DNA from: JAJNPS01 sp031426185
Lineage (GTDB): Bacteria; Pseudomonadota; Alphaproteobacteria; Rhodobacterales; Rhodobacteraceae
NCBI GenBank assembly: GCA_031426185.1
Contig: JANPKV010000016.1
Span: 1-36,547 of the forward strand
DNA length: 36,547 nucleotides
Reading direction: 5' to 3'
The position numbers were made by a program, and so were the translations under genes. Position 1 is the stretch's first letter. Every line of letters begins with the position of its first letter. Below are positions 16,152 to 24,047 of this stretch, piece by piece. Under the pieces are notes generated by a model, which saw only the letters and a list, made by a program, of their open reading frames with translations, ran no database searches and was not told where the DNA came from.

Positions 16152-16480
16152 TGGAGGCGCTGATTGCGATCACCATCGGAGCCCTGACCGCGACCGGTGT
16201 CTATCTGGTCCTGCGGCAGCGCAGTTTTCCGGTGATCCTGGGCCTGTCCTTCCTGAGCTATGCGGTCAATGTGTTCATCTTTGCCACGGGCCGCGTGCAG
16301 ACCGACGCGATCCCCATCATCGGCGAAGGGCGCATCTACACGGACCCCCTGCCCCAGGCGCTGGTCCTGACCGCCATCGTGATCTCGTTCGGGATGACGG
16401 CGGTGATCGTGATCATGGCCATCGGCGGATACCTCAAGGCTGGGCATGATCGCGTCGATCTGGACGAGGACGGCAGATGA
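16151..16480 (+). CDS. mrpC: Mrp antiporter subunit C (NuoK-like)
   Basis: A 109-residue three-helix membrane subunit homologous to NuoK. It shows LVLRQRSFPVILGLSFLSYAVNVFIF and the conserved DPLPQALVLTAIVISFG. The frame is open from 16052, but ATG 16151 overlaps the mrpA stop as TGATG and begins the normal N-terminus. The stop overlaps mrpD by ATGA. The fixed order A(B)-C-D-E-F-G supports assembly of one complex in the cytoplasmic membrane. Confidence 0.94.
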   Translation: MEALIAITIGALTATGVYLVLRQRSFPVILGLSFLSYAVNVFIFATGRVQTDAIPIIGEGRIYTDPLPQALVLTAIVISFGMTAVIVIMAIGGYLKAGHDRVDLDEDGR

Positions 16481-17982
16481 GCCACTGGATCATCGTCCCT
16501 GTCGCCCTGCCCGCCCTGATCGCCGCGATCCTGATTCTGGCGCGGCGGACAACCATCACCGTGCAGCGCGCGCTGTCACTGGCCGCCTGCATCGGGCTTT
16601 TCGGGGTCGCGCTGGCGCTCTTCTCTGCCGCAACGACGGCCCCGCCCGAGGCGTACCACCTAGGCAACTGGCCCGCCCCGTTCGGCATTGTGCTGATGCT
16701 GGACAGGTTGTCCGCGCTGATGGTCCTTTTGACATCCGTGCTGGCGCTTGTCGTCGTGGTCTATGCCATCGGCGCGGACTGGGACCGCAAGGGCCGCCAT
16801 TTCCATGCGCTTTACCAATTCCAGTTGATGGGCATCTGCGGGGCGTTCCTCACCGCGGACGCGTTCAACCTGTTCGTGTTCTTCGAGGTGTTGCTGATCG
16901 CGTCCTATGGGCTGATGCTGCATGGCGGCGGACGCGATCGGGTCCGCGCGGGGTTTCAGTATGTCGCATTCAACCTGATCGGGTCGACACTGTTCTTGTT
17001 TGCGCTGGCGACGGTCTATTCGGTGACCGGCACGCTCAACATGGCGGATCTGGCGGTCAAGTTGCCGACCCTGCCCGAGGGCGATATGGGCCTGATCCGG
17101 GTAGCTGCGGTGATGCTGCTGATGGTTTTTGCGATCAAGGGCGCGTTGGTGCCGCTGCATTTCTGGTTGCCCGGAACCTATGCCAACGCTCCGGGCGTGG
17201 TGGCCGCCCTCTTTGCCGTGATGACCAAGATCGGGGCCTATGCAAGCCTGCGCTTTGGCACGTTGGTCTTTCCGCCTGACCTGGCGGCAACCGGCGGGCT
17301 TTTTGCCGATGTCCTGTTGCCTGCCGCGCTTGTCACCCTTGCGGTCGGGGCCATCGGCGTGCTCGGGGCCTCGTCCCTGCCCCGTCTTGCAGCCTTTGCG
17401 GCAATTGCGTCGATGGGGACGGTCTTTGTCGCGATTTCCGGGTTCACACCGGCCACGACCGCTGCAGCACTTTATTACATGCTGCATTCCACGCTGGCCG
17501 GGGCGGCGCTGTTTCTTGTCGCCGACATGGTTGTCAGGCGGCTGGGCGACGGGGCGCTGAAGGCGGCGGGCCCGGGGGCCTTTGCAGGGTTGCTGGCGGC
17601 GCTCTACCTGGCTGCCGCGATCGGAAGTGCCGGCCTGCCGCCGCTGTCGGGGTTCATTGGCAAGCTGTTGGTCCTGTCGGCATGGTCCGGGGCCGCAGCC
17701 CTTGTCTGGACGGTGATGCTGGTGGCCACGTTCCTTATGATCCTGGGCTTTGCGCGTGCCGGAACCAGGCTTTTCTGGAAATCCGACCCCGCTTTGCCCA
17801 CCGTGCCCGCTCCGGCATCATCCGAGCCGTTCGCCTACGCCGCCCTGATCGGCCTGATCGGCCTGATGGCCGCACTGACTGTCTTTGGCGGACCCGTGAC
17901 CGCATGGCTCGACGCGACCGCAGCCGGACTTTACGACCCGTCGGCCTATATCGACGCGAACCGCCTTTATGAGGAGCCATAG
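16477..17982 (+). CDS. mrpD: Mrp antiporter subunit D (NuoM/N-like)
   Basis: A 501-residue, about 14-helix antiporter-like subunit. Landmarks are NLFVFFEVLLIASYGLM, with the channel glutamate, and AIKGALVPLHFWLPGTYANAPGVVAALFAVMTKIGAY, with two channel lysines. It is a second proton-pathway subunit beside MrpA. ATG 16477 overlaps the mrpC stop (ATGA). Its end carries the GAGGAG (17971-17976) that serves the next gene. Confidence 0.95.
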   Translation: MSHWIIVPVALPALIAAILILARRTTITVQRALSLAACIGLFGVALALFSAATTAPPEAYHLGNWPAPFGIVLMLDRLSALMVLLTSVLALVVVVYAIGADWDRKGRHFHALYQFQLMGICGAFLTADAFNLFVFFEVLLIASYGLMLHGGGRDRVRAGFQYVAFNLIGSTLFLFALATVYSVTGTLNMADLAVKLPTLPEGDMGLIRVAAVMLLMVFAIKGALVPLHFWLPGTYANAPGVVAALFAVMTKIGAYASLRFGTLVFPPDLAATGGLFADVLLPAALVTLAVGAIGVLGASSLPRLAAFAAIASMGTVFVAISGFTPATTAAALYYMLHSTLAGAALFLVADMVVRRLGDGALKAAGPGAFAGLLAALYLAAAIGSAGLPPLSGFIGKLLVLSAWSGAAALVWTVMLVATFLMILGFARAGTRLFWKSDPALPTVPAPASSEPFAYAALIGLIGLMAALTVFGGPVTAWLDATAAGLYDPSAYIDANRLYEEP

Positions 17983-17986
17983 GGCG

Positions 17987-18478
17987 ATGTTGCGCAAAGT
18001 ATTCCCCCATCCCTACCTGACGGTTTTGCTGATCGCGGTCTGGTTCATGCTGGTAAACCGGCTTGCGGTCGGGACAGCTGTGATGGCTGTCATCCTGGGG
18101 ACACTTATCCCGCTCGTCACCGCCGTCTGGTGGCCGAAGCGGCCGCGCATCAAGGCCCCGCTGGCCCTGCTGTCTTACGCGGCGCTGGTGGTGTGGGACG
18201 TCATCGTCGCCAATTTCCAGGTTGCCCGCATTGTTCTGTTCATGCCGGCAGACCAGATCAGGTCAGCCTTCATTCGCGTGCCGGTGGACCTGCAAAGCCG
18301 AGAAGCCATCACGCTGCTGGCTGGCACCATCACCATGACGCCCGGCACGCTGACTGCCGACATGTCCAGTTGCGGCAAGGCATTGCTGATCCATGCCCTG
18401 CATGCACCCGACCCGGATGCCGTGCGCGATGACATCAAGGCCCGCTACGAGTCCCGTCTGAAAAGGATATTCGAATGA
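17987..18478 (+). CDS. mrpE: Mrp antiporter subunit E
   Basis: A 163-residue membrane subunit with N-terminal hydrophobic helices and a soluble C-terminal part. It shows ANFQVARIVL and the family stretch TLLAGTITMTPGTLTADM. The frame also has ATG 17969, but that codon overlaps the GAGGAG ribosome site at 17971-17976, which is ideally spaced for ATG 17987, so the shorter start is used. The stop overlaps mrpF by ATGA. MrpE is an assembly or stabilising subunit in studied Mrp complexes. Confidence 0.93.
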   Translation: MLRKVFPHPYLTVLLIAVWFMLVNRLAVGTAVMAVILGTLIPLVTAVWWPKRPRIKAPLALLSYAALVVWDVIVANFQVARIVLFMPADQIRSAFIRVPVDLQSREAITLLAGTITMTPGTLTADMSSCGKALLIHALHAPDPDAVRDDIKARYESRLKRIFE

Positions 18479-18747
18479 TCCTGCCGTTGGCTTTCGACTT
18501 TGCGATCGGCTGCTTTCTTGTGGCCCTGCTGATGAATCTGTGGCGGCTCTTTAGCGCGCCCACCATCACCGACAGGATTCTGGTGGTCGATACCATGACG
18601 ATCAACGTGATCGCGCTGGTCATGCTTTACGGCGCACTCATCGAGACCTCGCTGATCTTCGAGGCGGCCCTTCTGCTGGCGATGACGGGGTTCGTCGCAA
18701 CCGTGGCCTATGCCAAATACCTCTTGCGGGGGAGCATCATCGAATGA
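18475..18747 (+). CDS. mrpF: Mrp antiporter subunit F
   Basis: A 90-residue three-helix subunit with the characteristic RLFSAPTITDRILVVDTMTINVIAL, containing the conserved aspartate pair, and TGFVATVAYAKYLLRG. ATGA overlaps at both ends (18475-18478 with mrpE, 18744-18747 with mrpG) indicate coupled translation. MrpF contributes to the ion pathway at the E-F-G end of the complex. Confidence 0.93.
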   Translation: MILPLAFDFAIGCFLVALLMNLWRLFSAPTITDRILVVDTMTINVIALVMLYGALIETSLIFEAALLLAMTGFVATVAYAKYLLRGSIIE

Positions 18748-19106
18748 CGCTGGCCGTTGAAATCATCGTCTCGGCCTTGTTGGTGCTGGGCGGCATCTTC
18801 GGGTTGATCGGCAGCTATGGCCTGATCAAGCTGCGCGATGGCATGCAGCGCCTGCACGCGCCCACCAAGGCCTCCACCATTGGCGTCGGCACGACCCTGA
18901 TCGGGTCCGCAGCGGGCAAGTGGCTTGTCAGCGGCACCGGGTCGACGCAAGAGATTCTGGTGGTGCTCTTCCTGTTTCTGACTGCCCCGTTATCCGCGCT
19001 TTATCTTGCCAAGACGCATATCTTTCTCAACCTTGATCGGCGGACCTTGCCCGATCCGCAAACCGGGACAAGCTGGGCCACGCTGGAAGACCAGCCCGAG
19101 GCCTGA
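18744..19106 (+). CDS. mrpG: Mrp antiporter subunit G
   Basis: A 120-residue small membrane subunit. It has the family pattern GGIFGLIGSYGLIKLRDGMQRLHAPTKASTIGVG, then a third hydrophobic segment FLFLTAPLSALYLAKT. It is last gene of the Mrp operon; 116 bases separate it from deoC. No clear intrinsic terminator follows. Confidence 0.93.
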   Translation: MTLAVEIIVSALLVLGGIFGLIGSYGLIKLRDGMQRLHAPTKASTIGVGTTLIGSAAGKWLVSGTGSTQEILVVLFLFLTAPLSALYLAKTHIFLNLDRRTLPDPQTGTSWATLEDQPEA

Positions 19107-19129
19107 ACAGGAACTGGCACAGGGATTGT

Positions 19130-19143
19130 TGACCGGACGGTCA
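19130..19143. promoter_or_regulatory. TetR-type operator candidate upstream of deoC
   Basis: TGACCG-GA-CGGTCA is a perfect 6-bp inverted repeat with a 2-base centre, of the form bound by many TetR-family repressors (GACCGnnCGGTC core). It lies about 80 bases before the deoC start. No TetR gene is in the window, so the regulator would be encoded elsewhere. Confidence 0.45.
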
Positions 19144-19222
19144 GATTCCGGCGACCTCTGCCCTTGCGGCACCGGTCCCCCCATGGCATCGTCATGCCGA
19201 TCCGACCCGGACGGAGGACCCC

Positions 19223-20212
19223 ATGGACACTCTGACACGGCCCCCGACGGGCCTTTTGCCGCAGGTCACCCATGCCCGCAATCCGGGCATGGCGCTGGAT
19301 CTGGACTGGGTCGCGTCGGTTCAGGCCAACACGTCGGCCATCGAACGCCGCGCTGCGACCATCTCCGGCAGGCGAAGCGTCAAGAAGGAATGGCAGGCGG
19401 CGTGGCTTTTGAAGGCCATTACCCTGATCGACCTGACCACGCTTGCCGGCGACGACACCGACGGCCGCGTCAAGCGCCTTTGTGCCAAAGCCCGCCAGCC
19501 CGTGGCGCCGTGGATGCTGGAAAAACTGGGGGTGCAGAATATCACGACGGGTGCGGTCTGCGTCTATCACGAGATGGTCGAAACCGCCGTTCGCGCCTTG
19601 GAAGGCACCAGTATCCCTGTCGCCGCCGTCTCGACCGGCTTTCCAGCGGGCCTGTCGCCCTACAAGCTTCGCATCGCCGAAATCGGCGAAAGCGTCCGCG
19701 CGGGCGCACGCGAAATCGACATCGTGATCTCTCGCCGGCATGTGCTGACGCAGAACTGGCAGGCATTGTACGACGAGATGGCTGAGATGCGCGCCGCCTG
19801 CGGGGATGCCCATGTCAAGGCGATCCTCGCCACGGGCGAACTTGGCACGCTGCGCAATGTCGCGCGCGCCAGTCTGATCTGCATGATGGCGGGGGCCGAT
19901 TTCATCAAGACATCCACCGGCAAAGAGGGCGTCAACGCCACCCTGCCCGTGACCCTGACGATGATCCGCGCCATCCGCGACTATCAGGATCGCACCGGGT
20001 TTGCCGTCGGCTACAAACCCGCAGGCGGTATCGCCAAGGCCAAGGACGCGCTGACCTATATGGCACTGATGAAGGACGAGCTTGGGCACCCCTGGCTGCA
20101 ACCCGACCTTTTCCGGTTTGGCGCGTCATCGCTGCTGGGCGATATCGAACGCCAGCTGGAGCACTTCCTGACCGGCCAATATTCCGCCGCCAACCGCCAC
20201 GCGATGGGGTAA
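19223..20212 (+). CDS. deoC: Deoxyribose-phosphate aldolase
   Basis: A 329-residue class I aldolase cleaving 2-deoxy-D-ribose 5-phosphate to glyceraldehyde 3-phosphate and acetaldehyde. The Schiff-base lysine is in FIKTSTGKE (Lys229) and the activating lysine in VGYKPAGGI (Lys265). AGAREIDIVISR corresponds to the barrel strand with the catalytic aspartate. The length is that of the longer DeoC form (about 320-340) rather than the 220-260-residue short form. GGAGG (19213-19217) precedes ATG 19223. The next gene, 4 bases downstream, is an aldehyde dehydrogenase that could oxidise the acetaldehyde released. Confidence 0.95.
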   Translation: MDTLTRPPTGLLPQVTHARNPGMALDLDWVASVQANTSAIERRAATISGRRSVKKEWQAAWLLKAITLIDLTTLAGDDTDGRVKRLCAKARQPVAPWMLEKLGVQNITTGAVCVYHEMVETAVRALEGTSIPVAAVSTGFPAGLSPYKLRIAEIGESVRAGAREIDIVISRRHVLTQNWQALYDEMAEMRAACGDAHVKAILATGELGTLRNVARASLICMMAGADFIKTSTGKEGVNATLPVTLTMIRAIRDYQDRTGFAVGYKPAGGIAKAKDALTYMALMKDELGHPWLQPDLFRFGASSLLGDIERQLEHFLTGQYSAANRHAMG

Positions 20213-20216
20213 GACC

Positions 20217-22556
20217 ATGACCATCAAGGAAATCTTTGACAGCATGACCTATGGCCCCGCGCCGGAATCCGCAACCGAGGCGGCAGCATGGCTGGTCAGG
20301 CACAATCACCGCTTTGGCCACTGGATCGACGGGGCCTTTACCAAGCCGGGCCAGACCTTCACCACGTCGAACCCCGCCAATGGCAAACCTCTGGCCGAGG
20401 TGACCCAAGGCAGCGCCGATGATGTGGCGCATGCCGTCGCCGCCGCCCGCCGCGCGCAGCCGGGCTGGGCCAAGCTGAGCGGCCACCAGCGCGCCAAAAT
20501 CCTGTACGCCCTGGCGCGCCTCGTCCAGAAACAGTCCCGCCTGTTCGCCGTGCTGGAGACGATGGACAACGGCAAGCCGATCCGCGAGAGCCGCGACATC
20601 GACATCCCCCTGGTCGCCCGCCACTTCTATTACCATGCGGGGCTTGCCCAGTTGCTGGCGTCCGAACATCCCGACCTGACGCCGCTGGGTGTCTGCGGCG
20701 CGGTGATCCCGTGGAACTTTCCCTTGCTGATGCTGGCCTGGAAGGTCGCCCCTGCGCTGGCCGCCGGCAATACGATCGTTCTCAAGCCCGCCGAATACAC
20801 CCCCCTCACCGCCCTTCTGTTTGCCGAACTTTCGCGCGAGGCGGGCCTGCCCAAGGGGGTGCTCAACATCGTCACCGGGGACGGCGCGACCGGCGCTGCA
20901 CTTGTCGACGCCCCGGTCGACAAGATCGCCTTTACCGGCTCCACCTCTGTGGGCAAGCGCATCCGGGCCGCCACGGCTGGCACGGGCAAGGCGCTGACCT
21001 TGGAGCTGGGCGGCAAGTCCCCCTATATCGTGTTTGACGACGCCGACATCGACAGCGCCATCGAAGGCCTCGTCGATGCGATCTGGTTCAATCAGGGCCA
21101 GGTCTGCTGCGCCGGATCGCGCCTGCTGGTACAGGAAGGGATCGCCGACCGTTTCCATGCCAAGCTGAAACGCCGGATGGACGGCCTGCGCATGGGCGAC
21201 CCGCTGGACAAGGCGATCGACGTGGGCGCGATCATCGATCCGGTCCAGTTGAGAATGATCTCCGACATGGTCAGCGCCAATTCCGACGGCGAAACGTATC
21301 ATGCGGCCACCGCCGTTCCGGCAGGCTGCTTTTATCCGCCCACGCTGATCACCGGCCTGTCCGCGGCCTCGGTCCTGATGCAGGAGGAGATCTTTGGCCC
21401 GGTCCTCGTCTCCATGACGTTCCGCACGCCGGAGGAAGCCGTCGCCCTTGCCAACAATACCCGCTACGGCCTTGCCGCGACGGTGTGGAGCGAAAACATC
21501 AACCTTGCCCTGGATGTTGCGCCAAAGCTGAAGGCCGGGATCGTCTGGGTCAACGCCACCAATCTTTTTGACGCCGCCGCAGGCTTTGGCGGCGTGCGTG
21601 AAAGCGGCTTTGGCCGCGAAGGCGGGTGGGAGGGCCTGATGGCCTACCTCAAGCCCGCCGCCAGACCTGTCCCGCTAAAACCTGTCGCCGCGGTCCCAGA
21701 GCCAACCGCGCCCCAGACCCTTGGCCTGGACCGCACGGCTAAGCTTTACATCGGAGGCAAACAGGCGCGCCCCGATGGCGGTTATTCGCAGGCGATCTGG
21801 TCGCCCAGGGCCAAGCTTCTGGGGCATGTCGGCATCGGCAACCGCAAGGACATCCGCAACGCGGTGGAGGCCGCCCATGCCGCAAAGGCTTGGGGCAAAT
21901 CGACGGGCCACAACCGTGCGCAGATCCTGTTTTACATCGCCGAGAACCTGTCGGCCCGGGCGGACGAATTCGCAGCCCGGTTGAAAGACCTGACCGGCCT
22001 GCCGGGTGCCGCAGAAGTGGAGGCCTCGATCCAGCGGCTGTTTACCTACGCTGCCTGGTCCGACAAGTATGACGGTCAGGCCAAGTCGGTGCCGATCCGC
22101 GGGATCGCCCTGGCGATGAACGAACCTGTCGGCGTCATCGGCGCGATCTGTGCCGATGAGGCACCGCTTTTGGGGATGATCTCGGTGATGGCCCCTGCCG
22201 TGGCGATGGGCAACACTTGCGTTCTTGTGCCATCTGCCGCCTATCCCCTTGCCGCGACAGACTTTTATCAGGTTCTGGATACCTCTGACCTGCCCGCGGG
22301 CGTTGTCAACATCGTCACGGGTCCACCCGCCGATCTGGCGAAATCGCTGGCAGGCCACATGGATGTCGATGCGGTCTGGAGCTTTTCGTCGCAGCCGTTG
22401 TCCGCGATGATCGAAAAAGAGGCCGCCGGCAACGTCAAGCGCACCTGGGTCAACCACGGCCGCGCGCGCAACTGGTCGGCACCCGAAGGCGAGGGGCGCG
22501 AATTCCTGCGCCATGCGACAGAGGTCAAGACGGTCTGGGTCCCTTACGGCGTGTGA
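20217..22556 (+). CDS. Two-domain aldehyde dehydrogenase, ALDH16 type
   Basis: A 779-residue NAD(P)-dependent dehydrogenase built from a complete ALDH domain and a second, degenerate ALDH domain (from about residue 500). In domain one the motifs are IPWNFPLLM, FTGSTSVGKR, LELGGKSP (general base Glu263), NQGQVCCAGSRL (nucleophile Cys297) and EEIFGPVL. Domain two keeps the fold pattern (EPVGVIGAICADEAPLLGM, PAGVVNIVTGPP) but no catalytic Cys motif. This architecture is that of ALDH16; the bacterial enzyme from Loktanella, also Rhodobacteraceae, is active and structurally known, whereas the mammalian form lacks the nucleophile. It lies 4 bases after deoC, which suggests acetaldehyde or a related aldehyde. 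Its TGA abuts the stop of the convergent gene. Confidence 0.93.
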   Translation: MTIKEIFDSMTYGPAPESATEAAAWLVRHNHRFGHWIDGAFTKPGQTFTTSNPANGKPLAEVTQGSADDVAHAVAAARRAQPGWAKLSGHQRAKILYALARLVQKQSRLFAVLETMDNGKPIRESRDIDIPLVARHFYYHAGLAQLLASEHPDLTPLGVCGAVIPWNFPLLMLAWKVAPALAAGNTIVLKPAEYTPLTALLFAELSREAGLPKGVLNIVTGDGATGAALVDAPVDKIAFTGSTSVGKRIRAATAGTGKALTLELGGKSPYIVFDDADIDSAIEGLVDAIWFNQGQVCCAGSRLLVQEGIADRFHAKLKRRMDGLRMGDPLDKAIDVGAIIDPVQLRMISDMVSANSDGETYHAATAVPAGCFYPPTLITGLSAASVLMQEEIFGPVLVSMTFRTPEEAVALANNTRYGLAATVWSENINLALDVAPKLKAGIVWVNATNLFDAAAGFGGVRESGFGREGGWEGLMAYLKPAARPVPLKPVAAVPEPTAPQTLGLDRTAKLYIGGKQARPDGGYSQAIWSPRAKLLGHVGIGNRKDIRNAVEAAHAAKAWGKSTGHNRAQILFYIAENLSARADEFAARLKDLTGLPGAAEVEASIQRLFTYAAWSDKYDGQAKSVPIRGIALAMNEPVGVIGAICADEAPLLGMISVMAPAVAMGNTCVLVPSAAYPLAATDFYQVLDTSDLPAGVVNIVTGPPADLAKSLAGHMDVDAVWSFSSQPLSAMIEKEAAGNVKRTWVNHGRARNWSAPEGEGREFLRHATEVKTVWVPYGV

Positions 22557-23111
22557 TCAGGCCCGCCCCGCCGTCGCAGACAAGGTGACCGGGTCGACCC
22601 CGATCGCCTTGAGCGCGCGGCCCCATTTCTGGGCATCCTCCGGGCCAAAGACGACATCGGGACCCGGATCGGCGATAAGCCAGTCGTTGCGGCGAATCTC
22701 ACCTTCCAGCTGACCCGGTCCCCAACCGGCATAGCCGAGCGCCAACAGCGCCTCACGCGGGCCGGTGCCACCTGCAAGCGCCTCAAGGATATCGACGGTC
22801 GCGGTCATGCCCATGCCGCCGGGGATTGCCATGGTGGCCTGTCCCTCGTTCCAGTCGTTCGAATGCAGCACAAAGCCGCGCCCGGTTTCGACCGGGCCGC
22901 CGATATGCACCCGGATGTCGCGACCCGTGGTGGATTTCGGAATTCCAAGGTGGTCAGCCAGCGCGGACAGGCGCAGATCGCGGCTCGGCTTGTTGATGAT
23001 CAGCCCCATCGCGCCGTTTTCGGAATGCGCGCATAACAGGATGACGCTGCGGTCGAACCGCTCGTCGCGCATCCCCGGCATCGCGATCAAAAGCTTTCCC
23101 TGCAGTTCCAT
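22557..23111 (-). CDS. YqgE/AlgH (UPF0301) family protein
   Basis: A 184-residue soluble protein of the YqgE/AlgH family, of uncertain molecular function (linked to alginate regulation in Pseudomonas). It shows LQGKLLIAMPGMRDERFDRSVILLCAHSENGAMGLIINKP, HIGGPVETGRGFVLHS, LALGYAGWGPGQLEGE and NDWLI, all family-typical. The frame is open to 23141, but ATG 23111 is preferred: GAGGTGG stands about 9 bases upstream and family members start just before LxGKLL. Its stop codon directly abuts that of the convergent ALDH gene. Start divergent from a DsbD-domain protein. Confidence 0.92.
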   Translation of the reverse strand: MELQGKLLIAMPGMRDERFDRSVILLCAHSENGAMGLIINKPSRDLRLSALADHLGIPKSTTGRDIRVHIGGPVETGRGFVLHSNDWNEGQATMAIPGGMGMTATVDILEALAGGTGPREALLALGYAGWGPGQLEGEIRRNDWLIADPGPDVVFGPEDAQKWGRALKAIGVDPVTLSATAGRA

Positions 23112-23227
23112 CGACTCGGCCCACCTCTTTGGCGCGATCATCCATCAGTTGCGGCGGCAATGCCACATCACATCAAAGTCGCCGACACGTGATTTCGGAT
23201 TTGTCGTGCAGCGCCTATGTTCACCCC

Positions 23228-24037
23228 ATGATGCTGCGCGCCGCCCTGATCTTTTGCACCCTGATTGCCCTTGGTCCGACGCCGCTGCGCGCGACCACGC
23301 AAGAGGACGTCATTCAGGCCGAAGTGCTGCAGGGTTGGCGGACCGACCGGGGCAGCGTGATGATGGGCTTGCGGCTGAGCCTGACGCCCGGCTGGAAGAC
23401 CTATTGGCGCAGCCCGGGCGATGCGGGCATTCCGCCATTGTTCGACTGGGCGGGCTCCGACAACCTGGCACAAGTCCGCATCTACTGGCCGCGCCCGGCG
23501 GTGTTTCTGACCAATGGCATGACCAGCATCGGCTACCATGACGAAGTGGTGTTGCCGTTCGAGGTGTTTGCGGTTGATCCTGCGCAACCGATCTGGCTGG
23601 ACCTTCAGCTGGACCTTGGGGTGTGCGAGGACATCTGTGTGCCCGCGACCATCCTGCTTGGCAGCGACGTCAAAGGCGACGGTGACTATGTCGACGTCAT
23701 CAAGGCCGCGCTGGCCGATCGGCCTGCCTCGGCCAAGGCGGCAGGGCTTGCGGGCATCGCGTGCGATATCGCCCCGATTACCGACGGGTTGCGCGTGACC
23801 GCGCATCTGGACATGCCGTCTTTGGGTCCCGACGAGATGGTCGTATTCGAGGCCGGGGTCCCGGATATCTGGGTTGCAGGCGCCACAAGCGCGCGGCAAG
23901 GCGGGCGCCTGACTTCGGTGACGGACATGGTGGGCCAAAGCGGCGCGCCGTTTGCGCTTGACCGGTCAGGGATCGTGCTGACGGTGATCTCGGGCGGGGC
24001 TGCGGTCGAAATCATCGGCTGCCCGGCGGGACAGTGA
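23228..24037 (+). CDS. Secreted free-standing DsbD N-terminal-domain protein
   Basis: A 269-residue protein with a signal peptide (about residues 1-21, ending PLRA) followed by a DsbD N-terminal (disulfide-bond-corrector) immunoglobulin-like domain. The key feature is the redox cysteine pair GVCEDICVP (Cys133, Cys137) as in periplasmic nDsbD; LTPGWKTYWRSPGDAGIPP and GYHDEVVLPFEV are family-typical. The membrane electron-transfer domain and C-terminal thioredoxin domain of full DsbD are absent, so it must receive electrons from another protein such as CcdA/ScsB. A longer open frame from 23129 lies inside the yqgE promoter side and is rejected because the signal peptide starts at 23228 or 23231. 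The stop is 10 bases from the convergent RND gene. Confidence 0.85.
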   Translation: MMLRAALIFCTLIALGPTPLRATTQEDVIQAEVLQGWRTDRGSVMMGLRLSLTPGWKTYWRSPGDAGIPPLFDWAGSDNLAQVRIYWPRPAVFLTNGMTSIGYHDEVVLPFEVFAVDPAQPIWLDLQLDLGVCEDICVPATILLGSDVKGDGDYVDVIKAALADRPASAKAAGLAGIACDIAPITDGLRVTAHLDMPSLGPDEMVVFEAGVPDIWVAGATSARQGGRLTSVTDMVGQSGAPFALDRSGIVLTVISGGAAVEIIGCPAGQ

Positions 24038-24047
24038 CGCAAGGCAA

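Noticed and set aside
23129..23227. Upstream extension of the DsbD-domain protein
   Set aside because: It would bury the signal peptide and has no family similarity; 23228 gives a proper secretion signal.
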